Positions 1-7,411 are shown, numbered from the stretch's first letter. The stretch: DNA of 17,352 nucleotides from GCA-2718845 sp913041905 (GCA_913041905.1 CAJWJQ010000023.1:1-17352); one strand, 5' to 3'. Numbers and translations: made by a program. The notes: generated from the sequence alone by a model not told the origin.

Positions 1-116
1 ACTTTCTTGTTAATTATTTTATCTAATCTCGTAAATACACCTATGCATTGACCAATGTTATACGCAAAATAACCTACTGATGCAAAAAAAACAAAACCTA
101 TAATTCCTAATATCAT
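1..116 (-). CDS. Small membrane protein, partial (C-terminus beyond window)
   Basis: An open frame on the minus strand starts with ATG at 116-114 and runs off the left edge without a stop, giving at least 38 residues. It begins MILGIIGFVFFASVGYFAYN, one clear hydrophobic segment of about 20 residues, followed by a basic stretch ending DKIINKK. This predicts a small inner-membrane protein with its N-terminus in the bilayer. A Shine-Dalgarno-like AAGG lies about six bases before the ATG. It starts 20 bases after the stop of the lipoprotein gene, on the same strand, so it probably belongs to the pntA-pntB-lipoprotein transcript. I do not recognise the family. The frame is short, but its start, ribosome binding site and hydrophobic character support a real gene. 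Confidence 0.5.
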   Translation of the reverse strand, partial: MILGIIGFVFFASVGYFAYNIGQCIGVFTRLDKIINKK

Positions 117-136
117 ATTTTACCTTAGCTATTTTT

Positions 137-562
137 TTATTCTAAAACAACTCTAATTTCCCTTTCTACAGACCCGCAATCATCTCCATTATTACCAACA
201 AAATTTAACAATTGACCCATGGGAGTTATTGCATCAACTGCTCGATCAAATAAGTAACCTACGCCTGTATTAAATATAAAATTGTCTGTTGTTAAACCAT
301 CATCATTAACCAGGCCTTCTTCCCCTGTCAGCTTGCCAGCTTTACATAAAACATTTATTGATGAACATTCTGTTATAAAAGTAACCTTGTTAGGGGATAG
401 GGTTTCAAGTTTTGTTGAAGATGAATTTATGCTACAAACTGCATCCACAGGCTGATTATTTTTATCAACTGTAACTAAATCAATTTCCATTGGGATTTTA
501 GTTGGTTGCGTTATAGCACAAGAACTTAATAAAAACGCTAAACAAAATATAAATTTTTTCAT
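137..562 (-). CDS. Small lipoprotein of unknown function
   Basis: A 141-residue protein with a textbook lipoprotein signal: MKK, a hydrophobic core, then the lipobox LSSC, with Cys15 as the predicted lipidated residue. The rest is a small secreted domain with several cysteines, ending in a glycine-rich hydrophobic segment (GVGYLFDRAVDAITPMGQ, roughly residues 100-117) and an Asp/Cys-containing tail. The glycine-rich segment resembles the C-terminal part of other small bacterial lipoproteins of unknown function, but I cannot name a family. The residue after the Cys is Ala, not Asp, so outer-membrane sorting is possible. The start lies three bases after the pntB stop, with no strong ribosome binding site, which suggests translational coupling at the end of the pntAB operon. 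It need not take part in transhydrogenation. Confidence 0.75.
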   Translation of the reverse strand: MKKFIFCLAFLLSSCAITQPTKIPMEIDLVTVDKNNQPVDAVCSINSSSTKLETLSPNKVTFITECSSINVLCKAGKLTGEEGLVNDDGLTTDNFIFNTGVGYLFDRAVDAITPMGQLLNFVGNNGDDCGSVEREIRVVLE

Positions 563-565
563 TGT

Positions 566-1978
566 TTAGGTAGATTGCAAATTAGCTAAAACCTCATCCA
601 TGGTTTTTTTTGCATCCCCAAATAACATTTTAGTATTATCTTTGAAAAAAAGTGGGTTTTGTACACCTGCATAACCAGTTGACATGCTTCTTTTTAGAAC
701 TACAGATGTTTTTCCCTTCCAACATTCCAAAACAGGCATTCCAGCTATTGGACTATTTGGGTCTTCCTGAGCAGAAGGATTCACAATGTCGTTTGCGCCA
801 ATAATAATAGAAACATCTACATTATTGAAATCATCATTAATTTCATCCATTTCAAAAACTATATCGTACGGAACTCTAGCTTCAGCTAATAACACATTCA
901 TATGGCCTGGCATTCTACCAGCCACTGGATGAATTGCAAAAGTTACATTAATATTTTTTTCTTTTAAAAATTTAGCCATATCATTAACAATGTGTTGAGC
1001 TTGCGAAACTGCCATGCCGTAACCTGGTATTATTATAACTTTTTTTGACGATAATAATAGATTACTTAGGTCTTCAGCTGTAATTGATACAACTTCACCT
1101 TGATCAGAATCATTACCTACCACAGTTGTTGTCGTTTCTGTTCCAAATCCTCCTGCAATTACGGAAATAAAACTTCTATTCATTGCTTTACACATAATAT
1201 AGCTTAAAATCGCACCACTACTTCCTACTAGAGCTCCAACAACAATCAATAAGTCATTACTTAACATAAAGCCTGTGGCAGAAGCTGCCCACCCAGAGTA
1301 TGAATTTAACATCGAAACAACAACTGGCATATCTGCTCCGCCAATTGCCATGACAAGATGGGCGCCAAATATTAAAGCTAAAAATGTCATAAGTGCTAAT
1401 AAAATTAATCTGTCATCGATTGTTGAATAAATTGAAAAGAAGTGACCTAAAACAAAAATTAATATAACCACAATTAAGTTTAACCAATGCCTTGCTGGAA
1501 GTAATAAAGGGTTGCCGCTAATTATTCCGCTTAGCTTTCCAAAAGCTATAAGCGACCCTGAGAAAGTTATGGCTCCAATAAATACTCCTACATAAATTTC
1601 TATATTGTGTATAGCCTTTTCAACTCCAAATAATTGAATAGTTTCATCAAAGAAGTTTACGTATCCAACTAAAACTGCTGCTAGACCAACTAAACTATGT
1701 AATACAGCAACCAGCTCTGGCATTTGCGTCATTTGAATTGTTTTTGCTAAATAAAGACCAATACTGCCCCCAATAAACATAAGGCTAATAATTAATAAGT
1801 AGTTTGTTGTTACATATGGACCAAGTAATGTAGCAATAATTGCTATTGCCATACCTAACATCCCATACATATTCCCTTTTCGAGAAGATTCCTGATGACT
1901 TAACCCGCCAAGCGTTAGTATAAAAAGAACGGTAGCTCCAATATACAATGCTCTAACTAATTCTACTTCTATAAACAT
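566..1978 (-). CDS. pntB: NAD(P) transhydrogenase subunit beta
   Basis: The beta subunit of the inner-membrane proton-translocating transhydrogenase, which uses the proton motive force to reduce NADP+ with NADH. It has 470 residues, close to the E. coli PntB length of about 462. Residues 1-265 form the membrane domain with about nine hydrophobic segments. It carries the His of HSLVGLAAVLVG (His94) and the Asp and Asn of GADMPVVVSMLN (Asp216, Asn225), which match the proton-channel residues of the family. Residues from about 300 form the soluble NADP(H)-binding domain III with GYGMAV (319-324), HPVAGRMPGHMN (350-361), GANDIVNP (394-401) and KRSMSTGYAG (429-438). The start ATG overlaps the pntA stop by one base (TAATG), indicating translational coupling and equal subunit synthesis. 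Confidence 0.97.
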   Translation of the reverse strand: MFIEVELVRALYIGATVLFILTLGGLSHQESSRKGNMYGMLGMAIAIIATLLGPYVTTNYLLIISLMFIGGSIGLYLAKTIQMTQMPELVAVLHSLVGLAAVLVGYVNFFDETIQLFGVEKAIHNIEIYVGVFIGAITFSGSLIAFGKLSGIISGNPLLLPARHWLNLIVVILIFVLGHFFSIYSTIDDRLILLALMTFLALIFGAHLVMAIGGADMPVVVSMLNSYSGWAASATGFMLSNDLLIVVGALVGSSGAILSYIMCKAMNRSFISVIAGGFGTETTTTVVGNDSDQGEVVSITAEDLSNLLLSSKKVIIIPGYGMAVSQAQHIVNDMAKFLKEKNINVTFAIHPVAGRMPGHMNVLLAEARVPYDIVFEMDEINDDFNNVDVSIIIGANDIVNPSAQEDPNSPIAGMPVLECWKGKTSVVLKRSMSTGYAGVQNPLFFKDNTKMLFGDAKKTMDEVLANLQST

Positions 1979-3522
1979 TATTTTCTAAACATCTCCAACA
2001 TCCTTTTTGTAACAGCAAACCCACCAAAAATATTTATACTAGCAATTAATATTGCAATAGACGCAAGAATAATCGAAAGCGTGCTATCAGAAGAGATTTG
2101 GGTTAAAGCACCTATAATAATTATACTGCTCACAGCATTTGTAACTGACATTAAGGGAGTGTGTAATGATGCTGTTACATTCCACACAACCATATAACCT
2201 ATAAAACAGGAGAGCACAAAGACTGTAAAATGATTCATAAATGATGAAGGGGCAACAGACCCAAGAGCAATTAATAAAAACATCGTAATTAAAAAGCCAA
2301 TTATAGGAAATTTTGGTTTATTTTTAGTAGCTGCCACTTTAACAGTAGCGTTTTTTTCTATATCTTTTTTTATAGACGTTGCAGAAACTGAAACTGGTGG
2401 AGGTGGATAAGTAATTTCTCCATCTTTTATTACTGTCATTCCTCTTATAACCTCATCTTCCATATTAATATGGATATTTCCATCTTTCTTCGGTGTTAAA
2501 TCACTTATGACATGATATAAATTTGTTGCATAAAGTTGACTTGATTGTGCCGGTAGACGAGAAGGTAAATCGCTAAAACCTATAATGGTAATTCCATTAT
2601 GGTTTATAATTTTATCTTTTTGAGTATAAGCACAATTACCACCTTGGCTAGAAGCTAAATCAACAATAACACTACCTGGTTTCATCTCCTCAATCATGTC
2701 TTCGGTTATGAGTTTTGGTGCTGGTTTTCCTGGAATTAAAGCTGTGGTAATAATAATATCAACTTCTTTACATTGATTTTTAAAAAGAGCTAGCTCGGCT
2801 TTAATAAACTCCTCGCTCATCTCTTTAGCATAGCCGTCAGTTGCTGAACCATCTTCTTTTATGTCAACTGTTAGGAATTCAGCATTTAAACTTTCTACTT
2901 GTTCTTTAACTTCAGGTCTTGTATCAAATGCTCTCACTATTGCTCCTAGGCTTGTAGCAGTCCCAATTGAAGATAAACCTGCTACACCCGCTCCTATTAT
3001 TAATATTTTAGCTGGAGGTATTTTCCCTGCTGCAGTAATTTGTCCACCAAAAAATCTACCAAATTTATAAGAGGCCTCAATAACAGCTCTTGATCCTGCT
3101 ACATTAGCCATTGAGCTCAACGCATCCATTTTTTGTGCACGAGATATTCGTGGGACAGAATCCATTGATAATATATTTACATTATCTCTAGCAAACGATT
3201 GTAATTTTTTAGGATTTTGTGCTGGGCCAAAAAAAGATATTAATGTTTGTTTATCTTTTAAGAACCCTGTCTCATTGTCTAGTGTTTCTTTTGGGGAATT
3301 AATTTGTAATATAATATCTGATGATTCCCAAACATCTATAGATGATGGTAATATTTTAGCTCCTGAAGACTCATACATCTGGTTCGTAAAGTTTGATTTA
3401 ATTCCCGCGTTAGATTCAATTTGCACAGAATACCCAAGATTAATAAGTTTCTCTACAATATTAGGAGTAACGGCTACGCGGTTTTCATTATCTTGAATCT
3501 CTTTAATAATTCCTATTAACAT
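1978..3522 (-). CDS. pntA: NAD(P) transhydrogenase subunit alpha
   Basis: The alpha subunit of proton-translocating transhydrogenase, 514 residues compared with about 510 in E. coli. Residues 1-380 form the NAD(H)-binding domain I, with ISRAQKMDALSSMAN (126-140) and the dinucleotide fold GAGVAG (177-182). From about residue 400 there are four hydrophobic segments that pack against PntB. This is the two-gene E. coli-type arrangement, not the split pntAA/pntAB form of many alphaproteobacteria. The start ATG is preceded by a strong ribosome binding site, GGAGG, four to five bases upstream. It is first in the minus-strand operon with pntB and the small lipoprotein. The likely role is supplying NADPH for biosynthesis. 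Confidence 0.97.
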   Translation of the reverse strand: MLIGIIKEIQDNENRVAVTPNIVEKLINLGYSVQIESNAGIKSNFTNQMYESSGAKILPSSIDVWESSDIILQINSPKETLDNETGFLKDKQTLISFFGPAQNPKKLQSFARDNVNILSMDSVPRISRAQKMDALSSMANVAGSRAVIEASYKFGRFFGGQITAAGKIPPAKILIIGAGVAGLSSIGTATSLGAIVRAFDTRPEVKEQVESLNAEFLTVDIKEDGSATDGYAKEMSEEFIKAELALFKNQCKEVDIIITTALIPGKPAPKLITEDMIEEMKPGSVIVDLASSQGGNCAYTQKDKIINHNGITIIGFSDLPSRLPAQSSQLYATNLYHVISDLTPKKDGNIHINMEDEVIRGMTVIKDGEITYPPPPVSVSATSIKKDIEKNATVKVAATKNKPKFPIIGFLITMFLLIALGSVAPSSFMNHFTVFVLSCFIGYMVVWNVTASLHTPLMSVTNAVSSIIIIGALTQISSDSTLSIILASIAILIASINIFGGFAVTKRMLEMFRK

Positions 3523-3540
3523 ACGTCCTCCATTATCTTG

Positions 3541-3602
3541 AACATTATACTAGTTAGTTTAAATACTTTTAGCAATAGGAAATATTTTTATAAATATTCC
3601 TA
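3541..3602 (-). promoter_or_regulatory. Candidate pntA promoter and AT-rich hairpin
   Basis: On the minus strand a perfect -10 hexamer, TATAAT, lies at 3549-3544, about 22 bases before the pntA start. No good -35 box is seen at the usual distance; TTGCTA sits 20 bases upstream. Between this and the ispA stop, an imperfect inverted repeat (about 3578-3602, arms AGGAA/TTCCT with a bulge and AT pairs) could be a weak hairpin. It lacks a following T-run, so I do not call it a terminator. It is the only space between ispA and pntA. Confidence 0.35.
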
Positions 3603-3605
3603 TAT

Positions 3606-4478
3606 TTATAATTTTCTTTGGATAATATCAAAAATTAGTCCATTTAAGGGATTTTTGCTGTTTGAGAATAAACTTGAATTAGCTGTAGCATCTACAGCAA
3701 GGTTTTTACAATAATTAGTTACATCTACAGAATTTATGTAGTTTAAAATATTAGCATTATTATTTTTCGTTTTAGGTTTTTTGCTAGATTTTTGAGACTT
3801 ATAATCAATTAAATCATCGGTAGCTTGGAATATTAGTCCAAAATTATTTCCAAATCTTTTAGCCTGATTCCAATCCGTAATTGTATAATTGTCAGACATT
3901 ATTAAAGGTGCTGTTAAACAAAACTCAAACAATTTTGCTGTTTTTAGTTTATGAATCTCAATAAGCTTCTTTTTTGATAATTTTTTATTCTCATAAAATA
4001 AATCTAGAGCTTGTCCTCCCGCTAATCCTTGAAAACCTGATATTTGTGATAGATTTGAAATTAACTTTAGTTTTATTTTATAATTATTATGTGTTCTCTT
4101 GTCTGAAATAATTTCAAAAGCAAGAGTTAATAAACTGTTGCCAGCTAATATAGCAATTCCTTCGCCAAATTTTTTATGGGTTGTGGGTTTACCTCTTCGT
4201 AGTTCGTCATTATCCATTGAAGGTAAGTCGTCATGAATTAAAGAATAGGCATGGACCAGTTCAACTGCTAAAGCTAATCTCATATAATTATTTTTTTTTA
4301 ATTTAAGTATTTTAGAAAATTCTTTGACTAGAAAAGGTCGTATTCTTTTGCCTCCATTAATAACGCCATAGTTCATTGCTTTCCAAATCAAAGATCCGTT
4401 TTTATGACTAAGTAAATTTTTTTTAGCATACAAATTAAAATCTTTTGTAAAATTATTTAAGCGCGAAATTATGTTCAT
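3606..4478 (-). CDS. ispA: Polyprenyl (farnesyl/geranyl) diphosphate synthase
   Basis: A short-chain trans-prenyl diphosphate synthase, 290 residues, that condenses isopentenyl diphosphate with allylic diphosphates in the cytoplasm. The products feed quinone and undecaprenyl-phosphate synthesis. It has the diphosphate-binding GGKRIRP (42-48), the first aspartate-rich motif DDLPSMDND (83-91, with the four-residue spacer typical of bacterial FPP synthases), GGQALDL (154-160), Lys179-Thr180 and the second motif DDLID (221-225). The length agrees with E. coli IspA (about 299). The C-terminus is asparagine- and lysine-rich and poorly conserved. No clear ribosome binding site is seen before the ATG. 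It is transcribed divergently from the tusA-like gene. Exact chain length cannot be read with certainty; FPP is most likely. Confidence 0.93.
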   Translation of the reverse strand: MNIISRLNNFTKDFNLYAKKNLLSHKNGSLIWKAMNYGVINGGKRIRPFLVKEFSKILKLKKNNYMRLALAVELVHAYSLIHDDLPSMDNDELRRGKPTTHKKFGEGIAILAGNSLLTLAFEIISDKRTHNNYKIKLKLISNLSQISGFQGLAGGQALDLFYENKKLSKKKLIEIHKLKTAKLFEFCLTAPLIMSDNYTITDWNQAKRFGNNFGLIFQATDDLIDYKSQKSSKKPKTKNNNANILNYINSVDVTNYCKNLAVDATANSSLFSNSKNPLNGLIFDIIQRKL

Positions 4479-4565
4479 AGTAAATTAGTATCTGATAATA
4501 TATCGATATTGATTTTATCATAGTTTTAAATATTATATTCCCACAAATTAAGCTATGATGATGTA
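4479..4565. promoter_or_regulatory. Divergent ispA / tusA-like intergenic region
   Basis: An 87-base, very AT-rich gap must hold promoters for both directions. A -10-like TATGAT at 4554-4559 ends seven bases before the tusA-like ATG, so a transcript starting from it would be nearly leaderless. No Shine-Dalgarno sequence precedes that ATG, which fits. The same bases also form a tiny reading frame, ATGATGATGTAATG (4555-4568), whose stop overlaps the tusA-like start. No convincing -35 element is seen for either direction. Confidence 0.35.
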
Positions 4566-4796
4566 ATGTCTGAAAGGAAACTAATAGATGCGCGAAACGC
4601 AGCATGTCCTGGTCCCATGATGGAGCTTATCGCTATGTTAAAACTTTTAGAGGTGGGAGATGAAGTTGAATTATTATCAACTGACCCCGGAACAGCATCA
4701 GATGTTCCAACATGGTGTGAAAAGGTTGGACATAAATTAATTAGTAAGACAAAGGTTGATGATCACTGGATTTTGGTGGTTAGTAAAGCAAAATAA
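4566..4796 (+). CDS. tusA: TusA/SirA-family sulfur carrier protein
   Basis: A 76-residue TusA-family protein. The family carries a persulfide on one cysteine and passes sulfur between enzymes, both in tRNA thiolation and in dissimilatory sulfur oxidation. The signature DARNAACPGPMMEL (residues 8-21) contains the sulfur-binding Cys14 in a CPGP motif, followed by the TDPGTASDVPTWCEKVGH core with a second cysteine (Cys51). The length is typical. It lies 19 bases upstream of an SQR-like flavoprotein gene and in one operon with a DUF1641 gene, which argues for sulfur oxidation rather than the housekeeping tRNA role. The symbol refers to the family; a separate housekeeping TusA may exist elsewhere. 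Confidence 0.88.
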   Translation: MSERKLIDARNAACPGPMMELIAMLKLLEVGDEVELLSTDPGTASDVPTWCEKVGHKLISKTKVDDHWILVVSKAK

Positions 4797-4815
4797 ATAT
4801 TGTAAGGGGTAAAAA

Positions 4816-5955
4816 ATGAAAAAAATTATTGTAATAGGCGGTGGCATGGCCGGCTCTATAGTAGCAAATGGCCTAGCTAGAAAACTTAATAAAGAACTTA
4901 ACAATGGTTTGGTTAATATAACCGTAATATCTGCAACAGATAAACACTTATATCAACCAGGTTTACTGTACCTTGCTTTTGGTAGAGTAAGGGAAAATGA
5001 ATTGGTAAGAGATCAACGTAGTATTTTGGATAAGCGTATTGAATTTCATGTCGATCCAGCTATAAATATTGATACTAAAACTAAAACAGTTACTACTAAG
5101 TCTGGAAAAATTTTTGAAGGCAATTATTTAGTAATAGCTACAGGCTCTAGGCTTGTTCCAGAAACTATTCCAGGACTTGCTGAAGGTGCTCATAACTTCT
5201 ATTCTGTTGATGGCGCAAGAAAATTACGTGATGCTTTAAAAACATTTGAAGGTGGTAAAATTGTCATTAATGTCAATGCTCCGCATAAATGTCCAGTAGC
5301 ACCTATAGAAATAACTTGTATGTTGCATGACTTTCTTACTGAAAAAGGAGTTATGGAAAAATCAGAAATCACCTATACGTATCCTGTAGGAAGATTACAT
5401 GCAATGGAGCCAGTTGCAAATTGGGCAGTGCCTGAATTTGAAAAACTAGGAATAAAGAGTGAGACACTATTCAACACTAAAGAGGTTAATGTTGATAAAA
5501 AAACTATAACATCTGAAGAGGGTGTTACCTTAAATTATGATCTTCTGATAACAATTCCTCCACATAAAGGACAACAAGTGGTTGAGGATTCTGTGCCAGA
5601 CGCAAAAGGTGGGTGGTGTCCTACAGATAAGAAAAAATTATATTTAGAAGGTACAACTGATGTGTTTATTTGTGGTGACACAACAAATATACCAATTAGT
5701 AAAGCAGGGAGTACTGCACATTTTGAAGCTGATACTATAGTTGATAATATCAGTTCATTAATACAAGAAGGAACTATGGCAAGAGACTATGATGGAAAAG
5801 TGTTTTGCTTTATAGAGACTGGCAAAGAAGAAGGGTCGTATGTTTGGTTTAATTATACTACTCCACCAGCGCCTGGTCTTCCTACTAAAGCAGTACATAG
5901 ATTTAAATTAGCTTATAACAAAATGTATTGGTTATCAGCTAAAGGATTGTTATAG
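4816..5955 (+). CDS. Sulfide:quinone oxidoreductase-like flavoprotein
   Basis: An FAD-dependent oxidoreductase of the SQR/FCSD group, 379 residues. Such enzymes oxidise sulfide to sulfane sulfur and pass electrons to quinone at the inner membrane. It has the N-terminal dinucleotide fold IGGGMAG (7-13), the YLVIATGSR motif (104-112) and the second FAD motif DVFICGDTT (282-290). Two cysteines sit where SQRs have redox-active residues: Cys159 in HKCPVAP and Cys331 in VFCFIETG. The third SQR cysteine appears to be missing: the stretch NFYSVDGA (127-134) has no Cys. The C-terminal end (FKLAYNKMYWLSAKGLL) could be an amphipathic membrane-binding helix. A good ribosome binding site (AAGGGG) precedes the ATG. 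I cannot assign the SQR type, and another sulfur-substrate flavoprotein is possible. Confidence 0.82.
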   Translation: MKKIIVIGGGMAGSIVANGLARKLNKELNNGLVNITVISATDKHLYQPGLLYLAFGRVRENELVRDQRSILDKRIEFHVDPAINIDTKTKTVTTKSGKIFEGNYLVIATGSRLVPETIPGLAEGAHNFYSVDGARKLRDALKTFEGGKIVINVNAPHKCPVAPIEITCMLHDFLTEKGVMEKSEITYTYPVGRLHAMEPVANWAVPEFEKLGIKSETLFNTKEVNVDKKTITSEEGVTLNYDLLITIPPHKGQQVVEDSVPDAKGGWCPTDKKKLYLEGTTDVFICGDTTNIPISKAGSTAHFEADTIVDNISSLIQEGTMARDYDGKVFCFIETGKEEGSYVWFNYTTPPAPGLPTKAVHRFKLAYNKMYWLSAKGLL

Positions 5956-5964
5956 GGGGCAATT

Positions 5965-6318
5965 ATGGAAAACTTAAAAAAAGCAGGTGAACTTGAAAGA
6001 TTCATGCAGGCTGGCTCAGATGCATTAACAGATAATATTACTGAACGATTGGCAACTACAGCTGCAAATGGTTTAGAAGCTGTTGATAAATTAAATGACC
6101 CTGATATCCGTGAAGGTGTAATAAAATTATTAGACCTTATCGGTAAACTTAATAGCACAGGGGCAATTGATGAGCTTGGTAAAGTTGCAGAAAAAACTGC
6201 CAAACAAAAATGTGAAGGTGGTATTTTCTCAACAATATCTATGCTTGGAAAACCGGAGACACAAAGAAGTTTGCAGTTTTTGTTAAATGCATGCGCATGT
6301 TTACAAAAATGTAAATAA
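5965..6318 (+). CDS. DUF1641 family protein
   Basis: A 117-residue, mostly helical protein that I assign to the DUF1641 family from its C-terminal segment ISMLGKPETQRSLQFLLNA (91-109), which matches the family's typical pattern of an aligned helix with PE.QR.L.FLL. DUF1641 proteins have no established activity but recur beside SQR-like or formate dehydrogenase genes, so an accessory role to the upstream flavoprotein is plausible. The C-terminus is cysteine-rich: Cys83, Cys110, Cys112 and Cys116, the last three in ACACLQKCK, which may allow thiol chemistry or metal binding. A strong ribosome binding site (AGGGGG) lies just before the ATG, nine bases after the flavoprotein stop. A terminator follows, so it is the last gene of the sulfur operon. 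Confidence 0.75.
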   Translation: MENLKKAGELERFMQAGSDALTDNITERLATTAANGLEAVDKLNDPDIREGVIKLLDLIGKLNSTGAIDELGKVAEKTAKQKCEGGIFSTISMLGKPETQRSLQFLLNACACLQKCK

Positions 6319-6330
6319 ATTTTAGTATAT

Positions 6331-6372
6331 AATAAACCATATCTAGTAAAAACAGATATGGTTTATTTTTTT
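6331..6372 (+). terminator. Rho-independent terminator of the sulfur operon
   Basis: A perfect 14-base-pair inverted repeat, AATAAACCATATCT (6331-6344) and AGATATGGTTTATT (6354-6367), encloses a nine-base loop and runs into a seven-T tract (6366-6372). It starts 12 bases after the DUF1641 stop. The long perfect stem and the T-run make this a confident plus-strand terminator separating the sulfur module from thiS. Confidence 0.92.
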
Positions 6373-6411
6373 GTCCTTACACGCCGCTAGAATGGATTAT
6401 CTAATATAGAA

Positions 6412-6421
6412 TATAATAGGA
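6412..6421 (+). promoter_or_regulatory. Candidate thiS -10 box and short-spaced AGGA
   Basis: A perfect TATAAT (6412-6417) lies just upstream of the thiS ATG at 6424, overlapping the only Shine-Dalgarno-like AGGA (6418-6421). If the hexamer is a -10 box, transcription would start at about the ATG, giving a leaderless mRNA. No -35 box is seen. The 51 bases after the terminator are too short for a TPP riboswitch and contain no recognisable THI element. Confidence 0.35.
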
Positions 6422-6423
6422 AT

Positions 6424-6624
6424 ATGGAAATTTATATAAACCAAAAAAAGGAAATTATAGATGAGGAAATATCTATTGATAATCTACTTTTGTTTTTTAA
6501 AATACAAAATAAATATATTGCTGTTGAAGTCAACCAGGTTATAATCCCAAAATCTGAATATGATACTTTTATTGTTAGAGATAATGATAAAATAGAAATT
6601 ATAAATGCAGTTGGTGGTGGTTAA
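6424..6624 (+). CDS. thiS: Sulfur carrier protein ThiS (thiazole synthesis)
   Basis: A 66-residue ubiquitin-like protein ending in the Gly-Gly tail (NAVGGG) needed for ThiF-dependent adenylation and thiocarboxylation. The thiocarboxylate donates sulfur to the thiazole ring of thiamine. The size and beta-grasp pattern (MEIYINQKKEII, KYIAVEVNQVIIP, DNDKIEIINAVGGG) are typical of ThiS. The stop is followed one base later by the GTG that probably starts thiG, so the two partner proteins are translationally coupled. No thiF, thiO/thiH or thiC is seen nearby, so the rest of the pathway must be encoded elsewhere. Confidence 0.93.
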   Translation: MEIYINQKKEIIDEEISIDNLLLFFKIQNKYIAVEVNQVIIPKSEYDTFIVRDNDKIEIINAVGGG

Positions 6625-6625
6625 A

Positions 6626-7411
6626 GTGGGAAAACTTGTTTTAAATAGTAAGGAATATAGTTCTAGGTTAATTATAGGGACGGGTAAGTATAAAGATTTT
6701 AAACAAACAAAATCTGCGTTAGATGCTAGTGGGGCAGAAATGGTTACAGTGGCCATTAGAAGAGTGAACTTAGGCCAAGAGAAATCACAACCAAATCTTT
6801 TGGATTATATAGATCCTGAAAAATATACTATTTTACCAAATACAGCTGGATGTTATAACTCACAAGACGCAATTAGAACCTGTCATGTAGCTTCAGAAAT
6901 ATTAAATGGTGAAAAATTAGTAAAGCTTGAAGTGTTAGGCGATGAAAAAACACTGTATCCGAATGTTTCAGAAACAATTAAAGCTGCAAAGATTCTTGTG
7001 AAAGAAAATTATAAGGTTATGGTTTATACAACAGATGACCCTATTGTTGCAAAGGAGCTTGAAAATCTTGGATGTATATCTGTTATGCCGCTAGCAGCGC
7101 CTATTGGAAGCGGCCTTGGAATACAAAATAAATATAATATTTTATCTATAGTCGAAAATGCTCGTGTACCAATAATTGTTGATGCGGGTGTTGGAACTGC
7201 CTCAGATGCATCAATTGTTATGGAGCTAGGTTGTGATGGTGTTTTAATGAATACAGCTATTGCATGCGCAAAAGACCCAGTATTAATGGCATCAGCAATG
7301 AAAATGGCAGTAGAATCTGGATACTTAGCATATAAAGCTGGCAGAATACCAAAGAAAAAATATGCTTCAGCCTCTTCGCCAATAGAAGGCAATTTTTTTG
7401 AAAATGATTAG
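6626..7411 (+). CDS. thiG: Thiazole synthase ThiG
   Basis: ThiG condenses 1-deoxy-D-xylulose 5-phosphate, dehydroglycine and ThiS-thiocarboxylate to form the thiazole phosphate of thiamine. The TIM-barrel protein of about 262 residues shows SRLIIGTGKYKDF near the N-terminus, the Schiff-base lysine in KLVKLEVLGD (Lys100 from this start), ILPNTAGCYN, AAPIGSGLGI, VDAGVGTASDA and DGVLMNTAIA. I choose the GTG at 6626 because it follows the thiS stop immediately and is preceded by a GGTGGTGG tract within the Gly-Gly codons of thiS. An ATG at 6605 would add seven residues but has no ribosome binding site. The order thiS-thiG-trmB is also known from pseudomonads. Confidence 0.94.
   Translation: MGKLVLNSKEYSSRLIIGTGKYKDFKQTKSALDASGAEMVTVAIRRVNLGQEKSQPNLLDYIDPEKYTILPNTAGCYNSQDAIRTCHVASEILNGEKLVKLEVLGDEKTLYPNVSETIKAAKILVKENYKVMVYTTDDPIVAKELENLGCISVMPLAAPIGSGLGIQNKYNILSIVENARVPIIVDAGVGTASDASIVMELGCDGVLMNTAIACAKDPVLMASAMKMAVESGYLAYKAGRIPKKKYASASSPIEGNFFEND

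Noticed and set aside
2861..3496. Plus-strand open frames inside pntA
   Set aside because: They lie wholly opposite a strongly conserved pntA frame and encode no recognisable domain.
3578..3602. Terminator after ispA
   Set aside because: The stem is short, AT-only in its inner part and bulged, and no T-run follows it.
5913..6203. Minus-strand frame across the flavoprotein end and DUF1641 gene
   Set aside because: It is the opposite strand of two genes with good ribosome binding sites and family similarity; low-complexity Ser/Ala-rich product.
6376..6423. TPP riboswitch before thiS
   Set aside because: Only about 50 bases are available and no THI-box sequence elements are present.
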